NCBI GenBank assembly: GCA_965279095.1
Contig: CBDIHH010000005.1
Span: 496,001 to 560,000 of the forward strand
DNA length: 64,000 nucleotides
Source: CBDIHH01 sp965279095
Lineage (GTDB): Bacteria > Pseudomonadota > Alphaproteobacteria > Caulobacterales > Caulobacteraceae
Reading direction: 5' to 3'
Shown here one piece after another: positions 39,360-47,957 of the stretch. Every line of letters starts with the position of its first letter. Position 1 is the first letter of the stretch. The notes beneath the pieces were generated by a model. It made no database searches, had not been told where the DNA came from, and saw only the letters and a program-made list of their open reading frames with translations. The position numbers and the translations under genes are program-made.

Positions 39360-39385
39360 TATTCGCCTTTTGTTCTCCTGGTCAA
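39356..39385 (-). promoter_or_regulatory. Candidate promoter of the SidA-like ORF and dnaE
   Basis: On the minus strand, TTGACC (39380-39385) and TAGAAC (39356-39361) are separated by 18 nt, with the LexA-box-like repeat starting inside the -10. The layout (TTGAC-type -35, operator over the -10) parallels the lexA promoter in this window. Confidence 0.55.
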
Positions 39386-39423
39386 GCCTTAACGCCGCCG
39401 CCCTCCCCTGATAGGACTCGCCC

Positions 39424-40188
39424 ATGTTCGAAGCCCTCGACAACTTCCGTGATTTCGGCGGCTACGAGACCGCCCTCGGCCGCCGGATGAAGACCGGCCT
39501 GCTCTACCGCTCCGCCCACCACGGGGCGATGACCGACGCCGACCTTGAGGTGCTGGCCTCGCACGACATCGGCACCATCATCGACCTGCGCCGTCCCGAC
39601 GAGCGCAAGCGCACGCCCTCGCGGCGGTGGCCGGGCTTCAGCGGCCAGGTCATCGAGAGCGACATCGGCGAGGACAGCGACGATCCCTGGATGACCTTCA
39701 TCCGCACCGCCGAGGACCTCAGCCCCGCGACCATGCGCGGCTACATGATCGACTACTACGCCTCCGCGCCCCTGGAGGCGCGGCACCTGGACCTGTTCTC
39801 GCGCTACTTCCGGGCCCTGGAGCACAATCCGGGCGGGATGCTGGTCCACTGCGCCGCCGGCAAGGACCGCACGGGGATGCTGGTCGCCCTGACCCAGCAC
39901 TTGGCCGGCGTGCCCGACGACCAGATCATGCACGACTACCTGCTCACCAACACCCGGCTGGACTTCGTCGGCCGCGCCCCGGAGATCGCCAAGTCGATCC
40001 ACAAGGTCACCGGGCGGTCGATCTCGGACGCGGCCATGCTGGCGGGCCTGATGATCGAGGCGGACCACCTGCAGACGGCCCTGGGGGCGATCATCGGCGC
40101 CTATGGCTCGGTGGACGCCTATATCGAGGAGGGGCTCGGCGTCGCCCCCGGCAGCAAGCAGGTGATCCTGGAGCGGCTGCTGGACTAG
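39424..40188 (+). CDS. Tyrosine/serine protein phosphatase family protein
   Basis: 254 residues of the Y_phosphatase3 (PtpB-like, dual-specificity) family. The N-terminal NFRDFGGYETALGRRMKTGLLYRSAHH motif is characteristic, as is DLRRPDERKRTP. The catalytic P-loop HCAAGKDRTG places the nucleophile at Cys143 and the phosphate-binding Arg at 149, with an extra Lys-Asp seen in lipid-phosphatase-like members, so substrates could be phosphotyrosine or phosphoinositides. Divergent from the SidA-like ORF; overlaps the convergent ParA gene by 4 nt. Confidence 0.88.
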   Translation: MFEALDNFRDFGGYETALGRRMKTGLLYRSAHHGAMTDADLEVLASHDIGTIIDLRRPDERKRTPSRRWPGFSGQVIESDIGEDSDDPWMTFIRTAEDLSPATMRGYMIDYYASAPLEARHLDLFSRYFRALEHNPGGMLVHCAAGKDRTGMLVALTQHLAGVPDDQIMHDYLLTNTRLDFVGRAPEIAKSIHKVTGRSISDAAMLAGLMIEADHLQTALGAIIGAYGSVDAYIEEGLGVAPGSKQVILERLLD

Positions 40189-40859
40189 CCGGCGACCATT
40201 CGCAGGGTGGGCTGGGCCTCTATGGTGTGCGCCGCGCCCAGGCCGAGGCTGTCCTCAACCAGGCGCCAGAGGGCGTCGCATTCCACCGCCGCGACGCTGC
40301 TGGGGGCGATCTCCTGCACCGTGCGTCCCCGGCCGATAGCGTGCTGGTAGGCGGGGCGGGCGTGCAGGCGCACGGGAGAGACGGGCAGTCCGTAACGGGC
40401 CAGGGCCTCCACCGCCGCCCGGGCGGCGGCCGGCTGGCTGGCGGGCGTCTGGTTGAGCAGGATCATGCCCTGGCGGCCGAGCTGGCGCACCGCCTCGACG
40501 GTGCTGCGCACCGCCTCGATGTCGAAGAAGGACGGGCGCACGACGATCAGGCACAGGTCCGCGTGGCGGGCGGCCTCGAGGGACTCCGCGCCGCAGGACG
40601 GCGGGGTGTCGATGACCATCAGCCCCATGCGCAGCTTCTCGGCGGCCTGGCGGGCGATGAACAGGGTCCCGGCCTTGGCGTCGCTCATCACCGGCCCCGG
40701 CCCGTCGCGCAGGCGCGACCAGGCGGTGGCGGAGCGCTGGGGGTCCATGTCCATGAGGATGGTGCGGCGCCCGGCCGCCTCCGCCGCCACGGCCAGGTGG
40801 GCGGCGACAGTGGTCTTGCCGGTCCCGCCCTTCTGCGACAATACCGCCAGTGTCTTCAT
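40185..40859 (-). CDS. ParA/MinD-family ATPase (orphan)
   Basis: 224 residues with the deviant Walker A motif QKGGTGKTT (9-17), including the signature Lys10. It has a Walker A'-type DMDPQRSATAW and a Walker B-type LMVIDTPPSCG. Such ATPases position DNA, chemoreceptors or other cargo on the nucleoid or membrane. It has no ParB neighbour and is shorter than chromosomal ParA (about 260) or MipZ (about 275), so it is probably a cargo-positioning or plasmid-derived member; the cargo is unknown. Confidence 0.85.
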   Translation of the reverse strand: MKTLAVLSQKGGTGKTTVAAHLAVAAEAAGRRTILMDMDPQRSATAWSRLRDGPGPVMSDAKAGTLFIARQAAEKLRMGLMVIDTPPSCGAESLEAARHADLCLIVVRPSFFDIEAVRSTVEAVRQLGRQGMILLNQTPASQPAAARAAVEALARYGLPVSPVRLHARPAYQHAIGRGRTVQEIAPSSVAAVECDALWRLVEDSLGLGAAHTIEAQPTLRMVAG

Positions 40860-40920
40860 CGCACGCCCCTGCCCTGCGTGAGGCTAGGACGGTCGGCCTT
40901 AATGCCGAGTAACCGAGCCG

Positions 40921-41602
<682 letters not shown>

Positions 41603-41610
<8 letters not shown>

Positions 41611-42901
41611 AGCGGAGCGCCTCCACCGGATCGAGACGAGAGGCGCGGAAGGCGGGCCACAGGGTGGCCAGGAACGAGGCCATCATCGACCAGAAGGCGA
41701 TCAGCGCCACCTCGGCCCAGTCGATCTTGGCCGGGATATGGGCGAGGAAATAAACGTCGGCGTTGAACACGTCGGCGCCGGTGACCCACTGCACGAAGGC
41801 CTGGATCTCCTCGATATAGGCGCAGAACAGGATGCCGATGAGCAGGCCCGCCAGGGTGCCGAACACCCCCACCGCCGCTCCCGACATGAAGAAGATCCGC
41901 ATCACCGACCCGCGGCTGGCCCCCATGGTGCGCAGGATGGCGATGTCGCGGCCCTTGTTCTTCACCAACATCACCAGGCCCGAGATGATGTTCATGGCGG
42001 CGATGGCGACGATCAGCATCAGGATCAGGCGCATGACGTTGCGCTCCACCTGCAGGGCGTTGAAGAAGCTCTGGTTCTTCTGGCGCCAGTCGGTGACGAT
42101 GGAGCCCGGCCCGGCGATGGCCTGCACCGCGGGCTTGAGGTCGTCGATGGCGTCGGGATTGGCGGTCATCAGCTCGACCACGTCGACGCTGGTGTCGCGG
42201 CCGAAGAAGATCTGCGCCTGTTCCAGGGGCATGTAGATATAGGCTTGGTCGTATTCGGACATGCCGATCGAGAACACCCCGCCCACAGTATAGGTCTTGC
42301 GGCGCGGGGCGGCGCCGAAGGCGGTGGTGTCGCCGGTGGGCGAGATCAGGGTGATGGGGTCGCCGGCGTCCACCCCCATGGCGGCCGCGAGGCGCTCGCC
42401 CACCAGCACCAGGTCGCCGCCGTATTCCCCCTGGCCGAAGCCATCGAGGGAGCCGCGCTTGATATTGGTGGCGACGATCTTCAGGCGCCGCAGATCCTCG
42501 GGCTTCATGCCGCGGATGATGGCGCCGGTGATGTTGCCGTTGCCGCCCACCACCATGGCCTGGGCGTCAACCATGGGGGCCACCTGCAGCACCCCCGGCA
42601 GGGTGCGCATGCGGGCGATGGCCGCGTCGCGGCCCGGGTCCACCAGCAGCTCGCCGCCCACATACAGGTGGCCGTTGAAGCCGAGGATGCGCGACAGCAG
42701 TTCGGTGCGGAAACCGTTCATCACCGACATGACGATGATCAGAGTCGCCACCGCCAGGGTGATGCCGATGAAGGAGATCATCGAGATGAGGGCGACGCCG
42801 CCCTCCTTGCGCTTGGCCCTCAGGTAGCGCCCGGCGATGGCGCGCTCCCAGGCGCTGAAGGGGGCCGCGCCATGGGCGGCGGCCGGACGGGCGGCGGTCA
42901 T
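41603..42901 (-). CDS. lolC: Lipoprotein-releasing system permease LolC/LolE
   Basis: Membrane subunit of the lipoprotein-releasing ABC transporter. 432 residues with FtsX-like architecture: helix 1 (about 38-65, SMISFIGITLAVATLIIVMSVMNGFR), a large periplasmic domain (70-285), then three helices starting MLIVAIAAMNIISGLVMLVKNKGRDIAILRTMGAS, the coupling helix. Alphaproteobacteria often have one permease (LolF) that dimerises, instead of LolC plus LolE; only one is encoded here, so LolF is an alternative name. Confidence 0.94.
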
Positions 42902-42916
42902 GCGGCGAACAGGGCC

Positions 42917-43174
42917 CTAGCGGATCGGGATGGAGGAGAGGTCGATCAGGCCCGACTGCACCACGGCGAAGAGCACGGCGAAGACGATCGCCGAGACCCA
43001 GGTGGTGGTGATGAACTTCCGCTTCAGGTTCGGATTGACCGGCGCGCCGGGATCCGCCCCCGGGGGCGGGGTCACCCCCGCCTCGGCGAAGCTCTTGGAT
43101 CCCAGGGGCAGGACCACGAACAGCACCGTCCACCAGACGGTGAGGTAGATGGCGATGGCGGTGAACAGGCTCAT
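42917..43174 (-). CDS. DUF1467 family membrane protein
   Basis: 85 residues, two predicted transmembrane helices (about 4-24 and 55-75) joined by a Pro/Gly-rich loop (31-50) followed by LKRKFITTTWVSAIVF. This matches the alphaproteobacterial DUF1467 family, of unknown function. It lies 15 nt before lolC, and its order RNase J-DUF1467-lolC suggests co-transcription. Confidence 0.85.
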   Translation of the reverse strand: MSLFTAIAIYLTVWWTVLFVVLPLGSKSFAEAGVTPPPGADPGAPVNPNLKRKFITTTWVSAIVFAVLFAVVQSGLIDLSSIPIR

Positions 43175-43253
43175 GCGGGCTCTTCCGGCTCAGGTCGTTT
43201 CAACTACCACGGCGGGCCCCGCCCGGTAGGGCGAAAAGGTGGCGCCGGCCCGC

Positions 43254-43271
43254 AGGCCGGCCCCTGCCCCT
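43254..43271 (-). terminator. GC hairpin downstream of the RNase J gene
   Basis: GCCGGCC (43254-43260) and GGCCGGC (43265-43271) form a perfect 7-bp stem with a 4-nt loop, 8 nt after the stop on the minus strand. There is no T-run. It is the main feature of the 105-nt gap before the DUF1467 gene. Confidence 0.4.
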
Positions 43272-43279
43272 GCCCCCGA

Positions 43280-44959
43280 TCAGACCCGAAGCACCGTGGT
43301 CTCGACGATCGGCCGCCGCTCCCACAGACGGTGGGACGCCCGCTTCAGGGCGCGGGAGATGGCGCTCTCCACCGCATCGTCGTCGTCGCGGCCTTCGCGG
43401 TCGAGCCCCTTGAGGGCGTCCTCGGCGACGTCGCACAGCTCGTCGAGCATGTCCGACAGGGGCGAGCCCGCGTCTCCCGGCAGGCCGATGGCCCGCACCT
43501 CGGGGCCGGAGGCGATGCGCCCCTTGGCGTCCAGGGCCACGGAGACATGCAGCAGACCGTTGGCGGCGGTGTGGCGGCGCTCGCGCAGGGCTTGGCCGTT
43601 CTCCGGCGTGACCATGCCGGCGTCGACGAACAGGCGGCCGGACTCGACCTCGTCGATGATCTCGGCGCGGCCTGGGGCAAGGCGGACCATGTCGCCATTG
43701 CGGGGGGCCAGGGCCTGAGGCACCTGCAGGTCGCGGGCGAGATTGCAGTGCTCGAGCAGGTGGCGGCGCTCGCCATGGGTCGGCACGGCGATCTGCGGCC
43801 GCGCCCACTGATACATCTGCTTCAGCTCGTCCCGGCACGGGTGGCCGGAGACGTGGATGCCCGGGTGGTCTCGCTCGGTGTAGAGCCGCACCCCGCCGTC
43901 GGCGAGCTTGTTCTGCAGGTTGCGGATCGGCACGTCGTTGCCGGGAATGACCCGCGAGGAGAAGACGCAGGCGTCGCCCGCCCCCAGCTTCACATGCGGA
44001 TGGGTGCCCTCGGCGATCCGCGACAGGGCCGCGCGCGCCTCACCCTGGCTGCCGGTGCAGAGATAGAGGATCTTGTCCCCGGGGAAGCCCTTGGCTTCGT
44101 GGTCGGACAGGAAGGGCTGCATGCCCTGCATGAAGCCCACCGACTTGGCCGCCGCCGCCATGCGCAGCATCGAGCGGCCGACCAGGGCCACCCGGCGGCC
44201 GTTGGCCTCGGCGGCGCGGATCACCGTGTCCATGCGCGCTACGTTGGAGGCGAAACAGGCCACCGCCACCTTGCCCTTGAGCTCGCCGATCAGCCGGTTC
44301 ATGGCCACGCGGACCTCGGCCTCGGAGCCGGCCTCGCCGTCCACGAACACATTGGTGCTGTCGCAGACCATGGCCAGGATGCCCTCGTCGCCCAGCTTGG
44401 TGATGGCGGCGTGGTCGGTGGGCTGGCCGAGCTGGGGATCAGGGTCGATCTTCCAGTCGCCGGTGTGCAGGATCGTGCCCAGGGGAGTTTTGATGGCCAG
44501 GCCATTGGGCTCGGGGATCGAGTGGGTCAGGGTGATCAGCGTCACCTCGAACGGACCCAGCTTGATCGAGCCGGACAGGGGCACCTCGGTGATCGGCACC
44601 TTGTCCAGCAGGTTGTGGTCGCGCAGCTTCTCGCGGATCAGGTAGGCGGTGAAGGGCGTGGCGTAGAGCGGCGCGCGCAGGCGCGGCCACAGCCAGCCCA
44701 GGGCGCCGATGTGGTCCTCATGGGCGTGGGTCAGGACGATGCCGAGGATGTCCTTGGCATGGGCCTCCATGAAGGTCGGGTCGGGCAGAATGATCTCGAC
44801 GCCAGGGGTCGTCTGGTCGCCGAAGGTCACGCCGACATCGACGATGATCCATTTGCGGGCATGCGGCGGGCCGAAGCCGTAGCAGTTGAAGTTCATGCCG
44901 ATCTCGTTGGACCCGCCCAGCGGCAGGAATACGAGTTCGTCGTCTTTTGATTTTTTCAT
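43280..44959 (-). CDS. rnj: Ribonuclease J (metallo-beta-lactamase/beta-CASP)
   Basis: 5'-3' exonuclease and endonuclease for rRNA maturation and mRNA decay. 559 residues. The metallo-beta-lactamase domain holds the HAHEDH motif (His78, His80, Asp82, His83), the N-terminal VFLPLGGSNEIGMNFNCYG is family-typical, and ILHTGDWKID gives a further metal ligand. The beta-CASP part (about 200-370) contains SNVARMDTVIRAAEANGRRVALVGRSM and LCTGSQGEARAALSRIA, then SGHPCRDELKQM. A C-terminal domain follows. It lies 8 nt after coaX. Confidence 0.94.
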   Translation of the reverse strand: MKKSKDDELVFLPLGGSNEIGMNFNCYGFGPPHARKWIIVDVGVTFGDQTTPGVEIILPDPTFMEAHAKDILGIVLTHAHEDHIGALGWLWPRLRAPLYATPFTAYLIREKLRDHNLLDKVPITEVPLSGSIKLGPFEVTLITLTHSIPEPNGLAIKTPLGTILHTGDWKIDPDPQLGQPTDHAAITKLGDEGILAMVCDSTNVFVDGEAGSEAEVRVAMNRLIGELKGKVAVACFASNVARMDTVIRAAEANGRRVALVGRSMLRMAAAAKSVGFMQGMQPFLSDHEAKGFPGDKILYLCTGSQGEARAALSRIAEGTHPHVKLGAGDACVFSSRVIPGNDVPIRNLQNKLADGGVRLYTERDHPGIHVSGHPCRDELKQMYQWARPQIAVPTHGERRHLLEHCNLARDLQVPQALAPRNGDMVRLAPGRAEIIDEVESGRLFVDAGMVTPENGQALRERRHTAANGLLHVSVALDAKGRIASGPEVRAIGLPGDAGSPLSDMLDELCDVAEDALKGLDREGRDDDDAVESAISRALKRASHRLWERRPIVETTVLRV

Positions 44960-44967
44960 CTATGCAA

Positions 44968-45753
44968 TCAGTGGGCGCCTTGCGGCAAATGGGTGTTGCG
45001 ACGCCAGATTTCGAGCAGGCCGCGGACGGTGATGTCGGGGTCGAAGGCGTCGATGTGATCGGTGGCGCCCTGGAACAGGGAGGCCACGCCCCCCGTCCCT
45101 ATCACACGCATGGGTCGGCCGTATTCCGCCTTGATGCGATCGATGAGCCCCTCGATGAGGCTGACATAGCCCCAGTAGACCCCAGACTGCATGTTGCCGA
45201 CGGTGTCGGTGCCGATCACCTTGGCCGGTCGTTGGATGGCCACGCGCGGCAGCTTGGCCGCCGCCTGGTGCAGGGCCTCCATGGATAGGTTCACGCCGGG
45301 GGCGATGACGCCGCCCTCGAAGGCGCCGTCGGCGCCGATGATGTCGAAATTGGTGGCGGTGCCGGAATCCACCACGATCAGGGGGCCGCCATGCTCGACG
45401 AAGGCGCCGATGGCGTTGACCAGCCGGTCGGCGCCCGCCTCGCTGGGGTTGTCGATGCGCAGGGGGATGCCCAGCACCGCGTTCTCGCCGATCACCAGGG
45501 GCTCGACGTCCAGATAGCGGCGGCTCAGGTTGCGCAGGTTGAACAGCGACTGCGGCACCACGGTGGAGATGATGCAGGCGTTCAGCCCGCCCAGCACCAG
45601 CCCCTGGAGGGCCATGAACTGGTTCAGCCAGGCGGCGTATTCGTCGGCGGTACGGGTGGATTCGGTCGCCGTGCGCCACTGGGCCAGCCATCGCTGACCG
45701 TCATGGACCGCGAAGAGGGTGTTGGTGTTGCCCTGTTCGATCGCCAGCAGCAT
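44968..45753 (-). CDS. coaX: Type III pantothenate kinase
   Basis: First step of CoA synthesis, ATP-dependent phosphorylation of pantothenate. 261 residues from the ATG at 45753; a longer reading into birA is rejected. Conserved features are ADEYAAWL, GADRLVNAIGAF with the substrate-binding GADR, VVDSGTATNFDII and the GGVIAPGVNLSMEAL segment. The N-terminal phosphate-binding motif reads AIEQGNTNT where many CoaX have AIDVGNTNT. It overlaps birA by one base. Confidence 0.93.
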   Translation of the reverse strand: MLLAIEQGNTNTLFAVHDGQRWLAQWRTATESTRTADEYAAWLNQFMALQGLVLGGLNACIISTVVPQSLFNLRNLSRRYLDVEPLVIGENAVLGIPLRIDNPSEAGADRLVNAIGAFVEHGGPLIVVDSGTATNFDIIGADGAFEGGVIAPGVNLSMEALHQAAAKLPRVAIQRPAKVIGTDTVGNMQSGVYWGYVSLIEGLIDRIKAEYGRPMRVIGTGGVASLFQGATDHIDAFDPDITVRGLLEIWRRNTHLPQGAH

Positions 45754-46502
45754 CAGGCCGTTCCCCCGCCGAAATAGATGTCTCCGGCGGCGATGCGCCG
45801 GACCTGGCCGTCCGCCAGCCGCAGGAGCAGGGCCCCGTCGACGTCCAGCCCCTCGGCGACCCCCTCGATGGTCTCCGCGTCCAGTCGGGCCACGCAAGGC
45901 TGGCCGATCCCCTGGGCCTGGCTGAGCCAGGCGGCCTGGATGGGGGCGAAGCCGCCCCGCTCCCACTGCTCCAGCCATCCGGCGAAGGCGGCGGCCAGAC
46001 GTTCGGCGGCTTCCCCGGGCGACGGGGGCTCGCGGCCCATGAAGTCGCCCAGGGCGGCCGCGGGTCGGTCGGTCTCCGGCGGCGCGGCCAGCAGGTTGAC
46101 GCCGATGCCGATGGCCAGCCACAGCCGACCGGCTTCCGCGGCGCCGGACTCGATGAGGATGCCGCTGACCTTCAGACCGTTGACCATGACGTCATTGGGC
46201 CATTTCAGGCTGACCGCGTCGGGGGGCGCATAGGCCCGGGTAAGCTCGGCGACCGCCAGGGCGGCGACGAACGACAGCTGGGCCGCCTGGGCGGCGGGGC
46301 GGTCGGTGGTGGTCAGCAAGGTCGCGGCCAGGTTGCCGGCCTCGGTGGACCAGGCGCGGCCCCGGCGGCCGCGCCCCTCGCTCTGGCGACGGGCGGTGAT
46401 CCAGACGGGGCCGACCTCGCCCGCCAGGGCCCGGCGGCGGGCCTCGGCGTTGGTGGAGTCCAGGGTGTCGAAGGCCAGGATCGGAGCGGGCGCGCGGGCC
46501 AC
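45753..46502 (-). CDS. birA: Biotin-[acetyl-CoA-carboxylase] ligase
   Basis: Attaches biotin to the carrier protein of acetyl-CoA carboxylase. 249 residues. The biotin/ATP-binding GRGRRGRAWSTEAGNLAATL starts at about 43, KWPNDVMVNGLKVSGILIES has the catalytic Lys, and a small SH3-like C-terminal domain follows. There is no N-terminal helix-turn-helix, so it is a group I enzyme without repressor function. It lies 9 nt after nuoN, at the tail of the nuo operon. Confidence 0.94.
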   Translation of the reverse strand: MARAPAPILAFDTLDSTNAEARRRALAGEVGPVWITARRQSEGRGRRGRAWSTEAGNLAATLLTTTDRPAAQAAQLSFVAALAVAELTRAYAPPDAVSLKWPNDVMVNGLKVSGILIESGAAEAGRLWLAIGIGVNLLAAPPETDRPAAALGDFMGREPPSPGEAAERLAAAFAGWLEQWERGGFAPIQAAWLSQAQGIGQPCVARLDAETIEGVAEGLDVDGALLLRLADGQVRRIAAGDIYFGGGTA

Positions 46503-46511
46503 GGGCCGCCT

Positions 46512-47951
46512 CTAGGGCAGGGCCAGGGCGGCCGCCGCGGTCCGGGCCAGGGTGTCGAGCGGAGCCAGGGCCAGCAGAACCAGCGGGAAGGAGAAGACGG
46601 CGGCGCCGTAGGCTACCAGCTTGGCGTCCAGGGGCGCGACGTCGGTCTCGCCCCCGGGGGGATCGAACCACATCGTCTTGACGATGCGCAGATAGTAGAA
46701 GGCCGCCACCACGCTGAGGGCCAGGCCGATGGCCGCCACCGGGCCGAGACCCGCGGCCACGGCCGCCTTGAACACATAGAACTTGGCCCAGAAGCCGCTG
46801 AACGGCGGCAGGCCGAGGACCGAGAAGCTGAGGGCGGTGATGGCCAGGGCCAGCCCCGGCCTCACCCGCACCAGGCCGGCGAAGTCGGCCAGGGTCTCCA
46901 TGGACTTGCCGCCCCGCGACAGGGCCAGCAGGCAGGCGAAGAAGCCGGTCACGTCGATCATATAGAGAACCATGAACACCAGCATCGACTGCATGCCCTG
47001 CTGGTCCCCCGCCGACAGGCCGATCAGGGCGTAGCCGATGTTGGCGATCGAGGAATAGGCCAGCAGGCGCTTGAGGTTCTTCTGCGCGAGGCCGGCGAAG
47101 GCGCCCACGGCGATGGAGATCAGGGCCAGAGCGACGATCACCTGGCGCCATTGGTCCAGGGCGCCGGGGAAGGCGTCAGCCAGCACCCGGGCGATCAGCA
47201 CCATCGCCGCCATCTTCGGCGCCGTGGTGATGAAGATCACCACGGGGGTGGGCGCGCCCTCGTAGACGTCCGGCGTCCACATGTGGAAGGGGGCGGCGGA
47301 GACCTTGAAGGCCAGGCCGCACAGCAAAAACACCAGGCCGAACAGCACCCCGGTGTTGGCGCCGGCCGACACCGCCGTGGCGATCTCGGGGAAGCGCACG
47401 GAGCCCGCGAACCCATAGATCAGGCTGGCGCCGTAAAGCAGCAGCCCGGAGGACAGGGCGCCCAGGACGAAATACTTGAGGCCGGCCTCGGAGGACCGGG
47501 CGTCGTCGCGCCGGAAGGCCGCCAGGACGTAGAGGGCGAGGGAGTGCAGCTCGATGCCCATGTAGAGGGAGATGAGGTCTCCGGAGGAAGCCATCATGCC
47601 CATGCCCAGGGCGGCCAGCAGGATCAGCACCGGATATTCGAAGCGGGCCGAGTCCAGCCGCTTCAGCCAGCGGTCGCCCAGGACGATGGAGATGGCCGAA
47701 AAGGCGTAGATGGCCACCTTGGCGAAGGCCGAGGCGCCATCGGCGATGAAGCCGCCTGAGAAGGCCGTTCCCTGCGGACCGCTGGCGGCGAGGAAGCCGG
47801 CGACCACCAGCGACAGCACCGACAGCGACGAGACCAGCCAGGTGGACTTGTCGCCGCGGAACGCGCCCAGGACCAGCAGGGCCAAGGCGGCGATCGCCAG
47901 GAACAGTTCCGGCGCGGCGAGGGAGAGGGCGCCCTGAAAGCTCAGCATCAA
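46512..47951 (-). CDS. nuoN: NADH-quinone oxidoreductase subunit N
   Basis: Antiporter-like proton-pumping subunit in the membrane arm of complex I. 479 residues, about 14 transmembrane helices. SSGDLISLYMGIELHSLALYVL contains the conserved Glu of helix 5, and FKVSAAPFHMWTPDVYEGAPTPV is the Lys-containing helix 7-8 region. It is the last nuo gene, 6 nt after nuoM. Confidence 0.97.
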   Translation of the reverse strand: MMLSFQGALSLAAPELFLAIAALALLVLGAFRGDKSTWLVSSLSVLSLVVAGFLAASGPQGTAFSGGFIADGASAFAKVAIYAFSAISIVLGDRWLKRLDSARFEYPVLILLAALGMGMMASSGDLISLYMGIELHSLALYVLAAFRRDDARSSEAGLKYFVLGALSSGLLLYGASLIYGFAGSVRFPEIATAVSAGANTGVLFGLVFLLCGLAFKVSAAPFHMWTPDVYEGAPTPVVIFITTAPKMAAMVLIARVLADAFPGALDQWRQVIVALALISIAVGAFAGLAQKNLKRLLAYSSIANIGYALIGLSAGDQQGMQSMLVFMVLYMIDVTGFFACLLALSRGGKSMETLADFAGLVRVRPGLALAITALSFSVLGLPPFSGFWAKFYVFKAAVAAGLGPVAAIGLALSVVAAFYYLRIVKTMWFDPPGGETDVAPLDAKLVAYGAAVFSFPLVLLALAPLDTLARTAAAALALP

Positions 47952-47957
47952 AGTCCC

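Noticed and set aside
39356..39375. GTTC-N12-GTTC as a second LexA box near the SidA-like ORF
   Set aside because: The spacing is 12 rather than the required 7; the GTTG-N7-GTTC at 39345-39359 fits better.
40185..40859. Identification of the ParA-like gene as MipZ or chromosomal ParA
   Set aside because: It is too short, lacks a ParB neighbour, and the sequence around the Walker motif differs from the MipZ N-terminus as I recall it.
41738..44950. A 1070-codon open frame on the plus strand antisense to lolC, DUF1467 and RNase J
   Set aside because: It is the complement of three well-recognised genes in GC-rich DNA; its translation is His/Gly/Asp/Val-rich with no motif.
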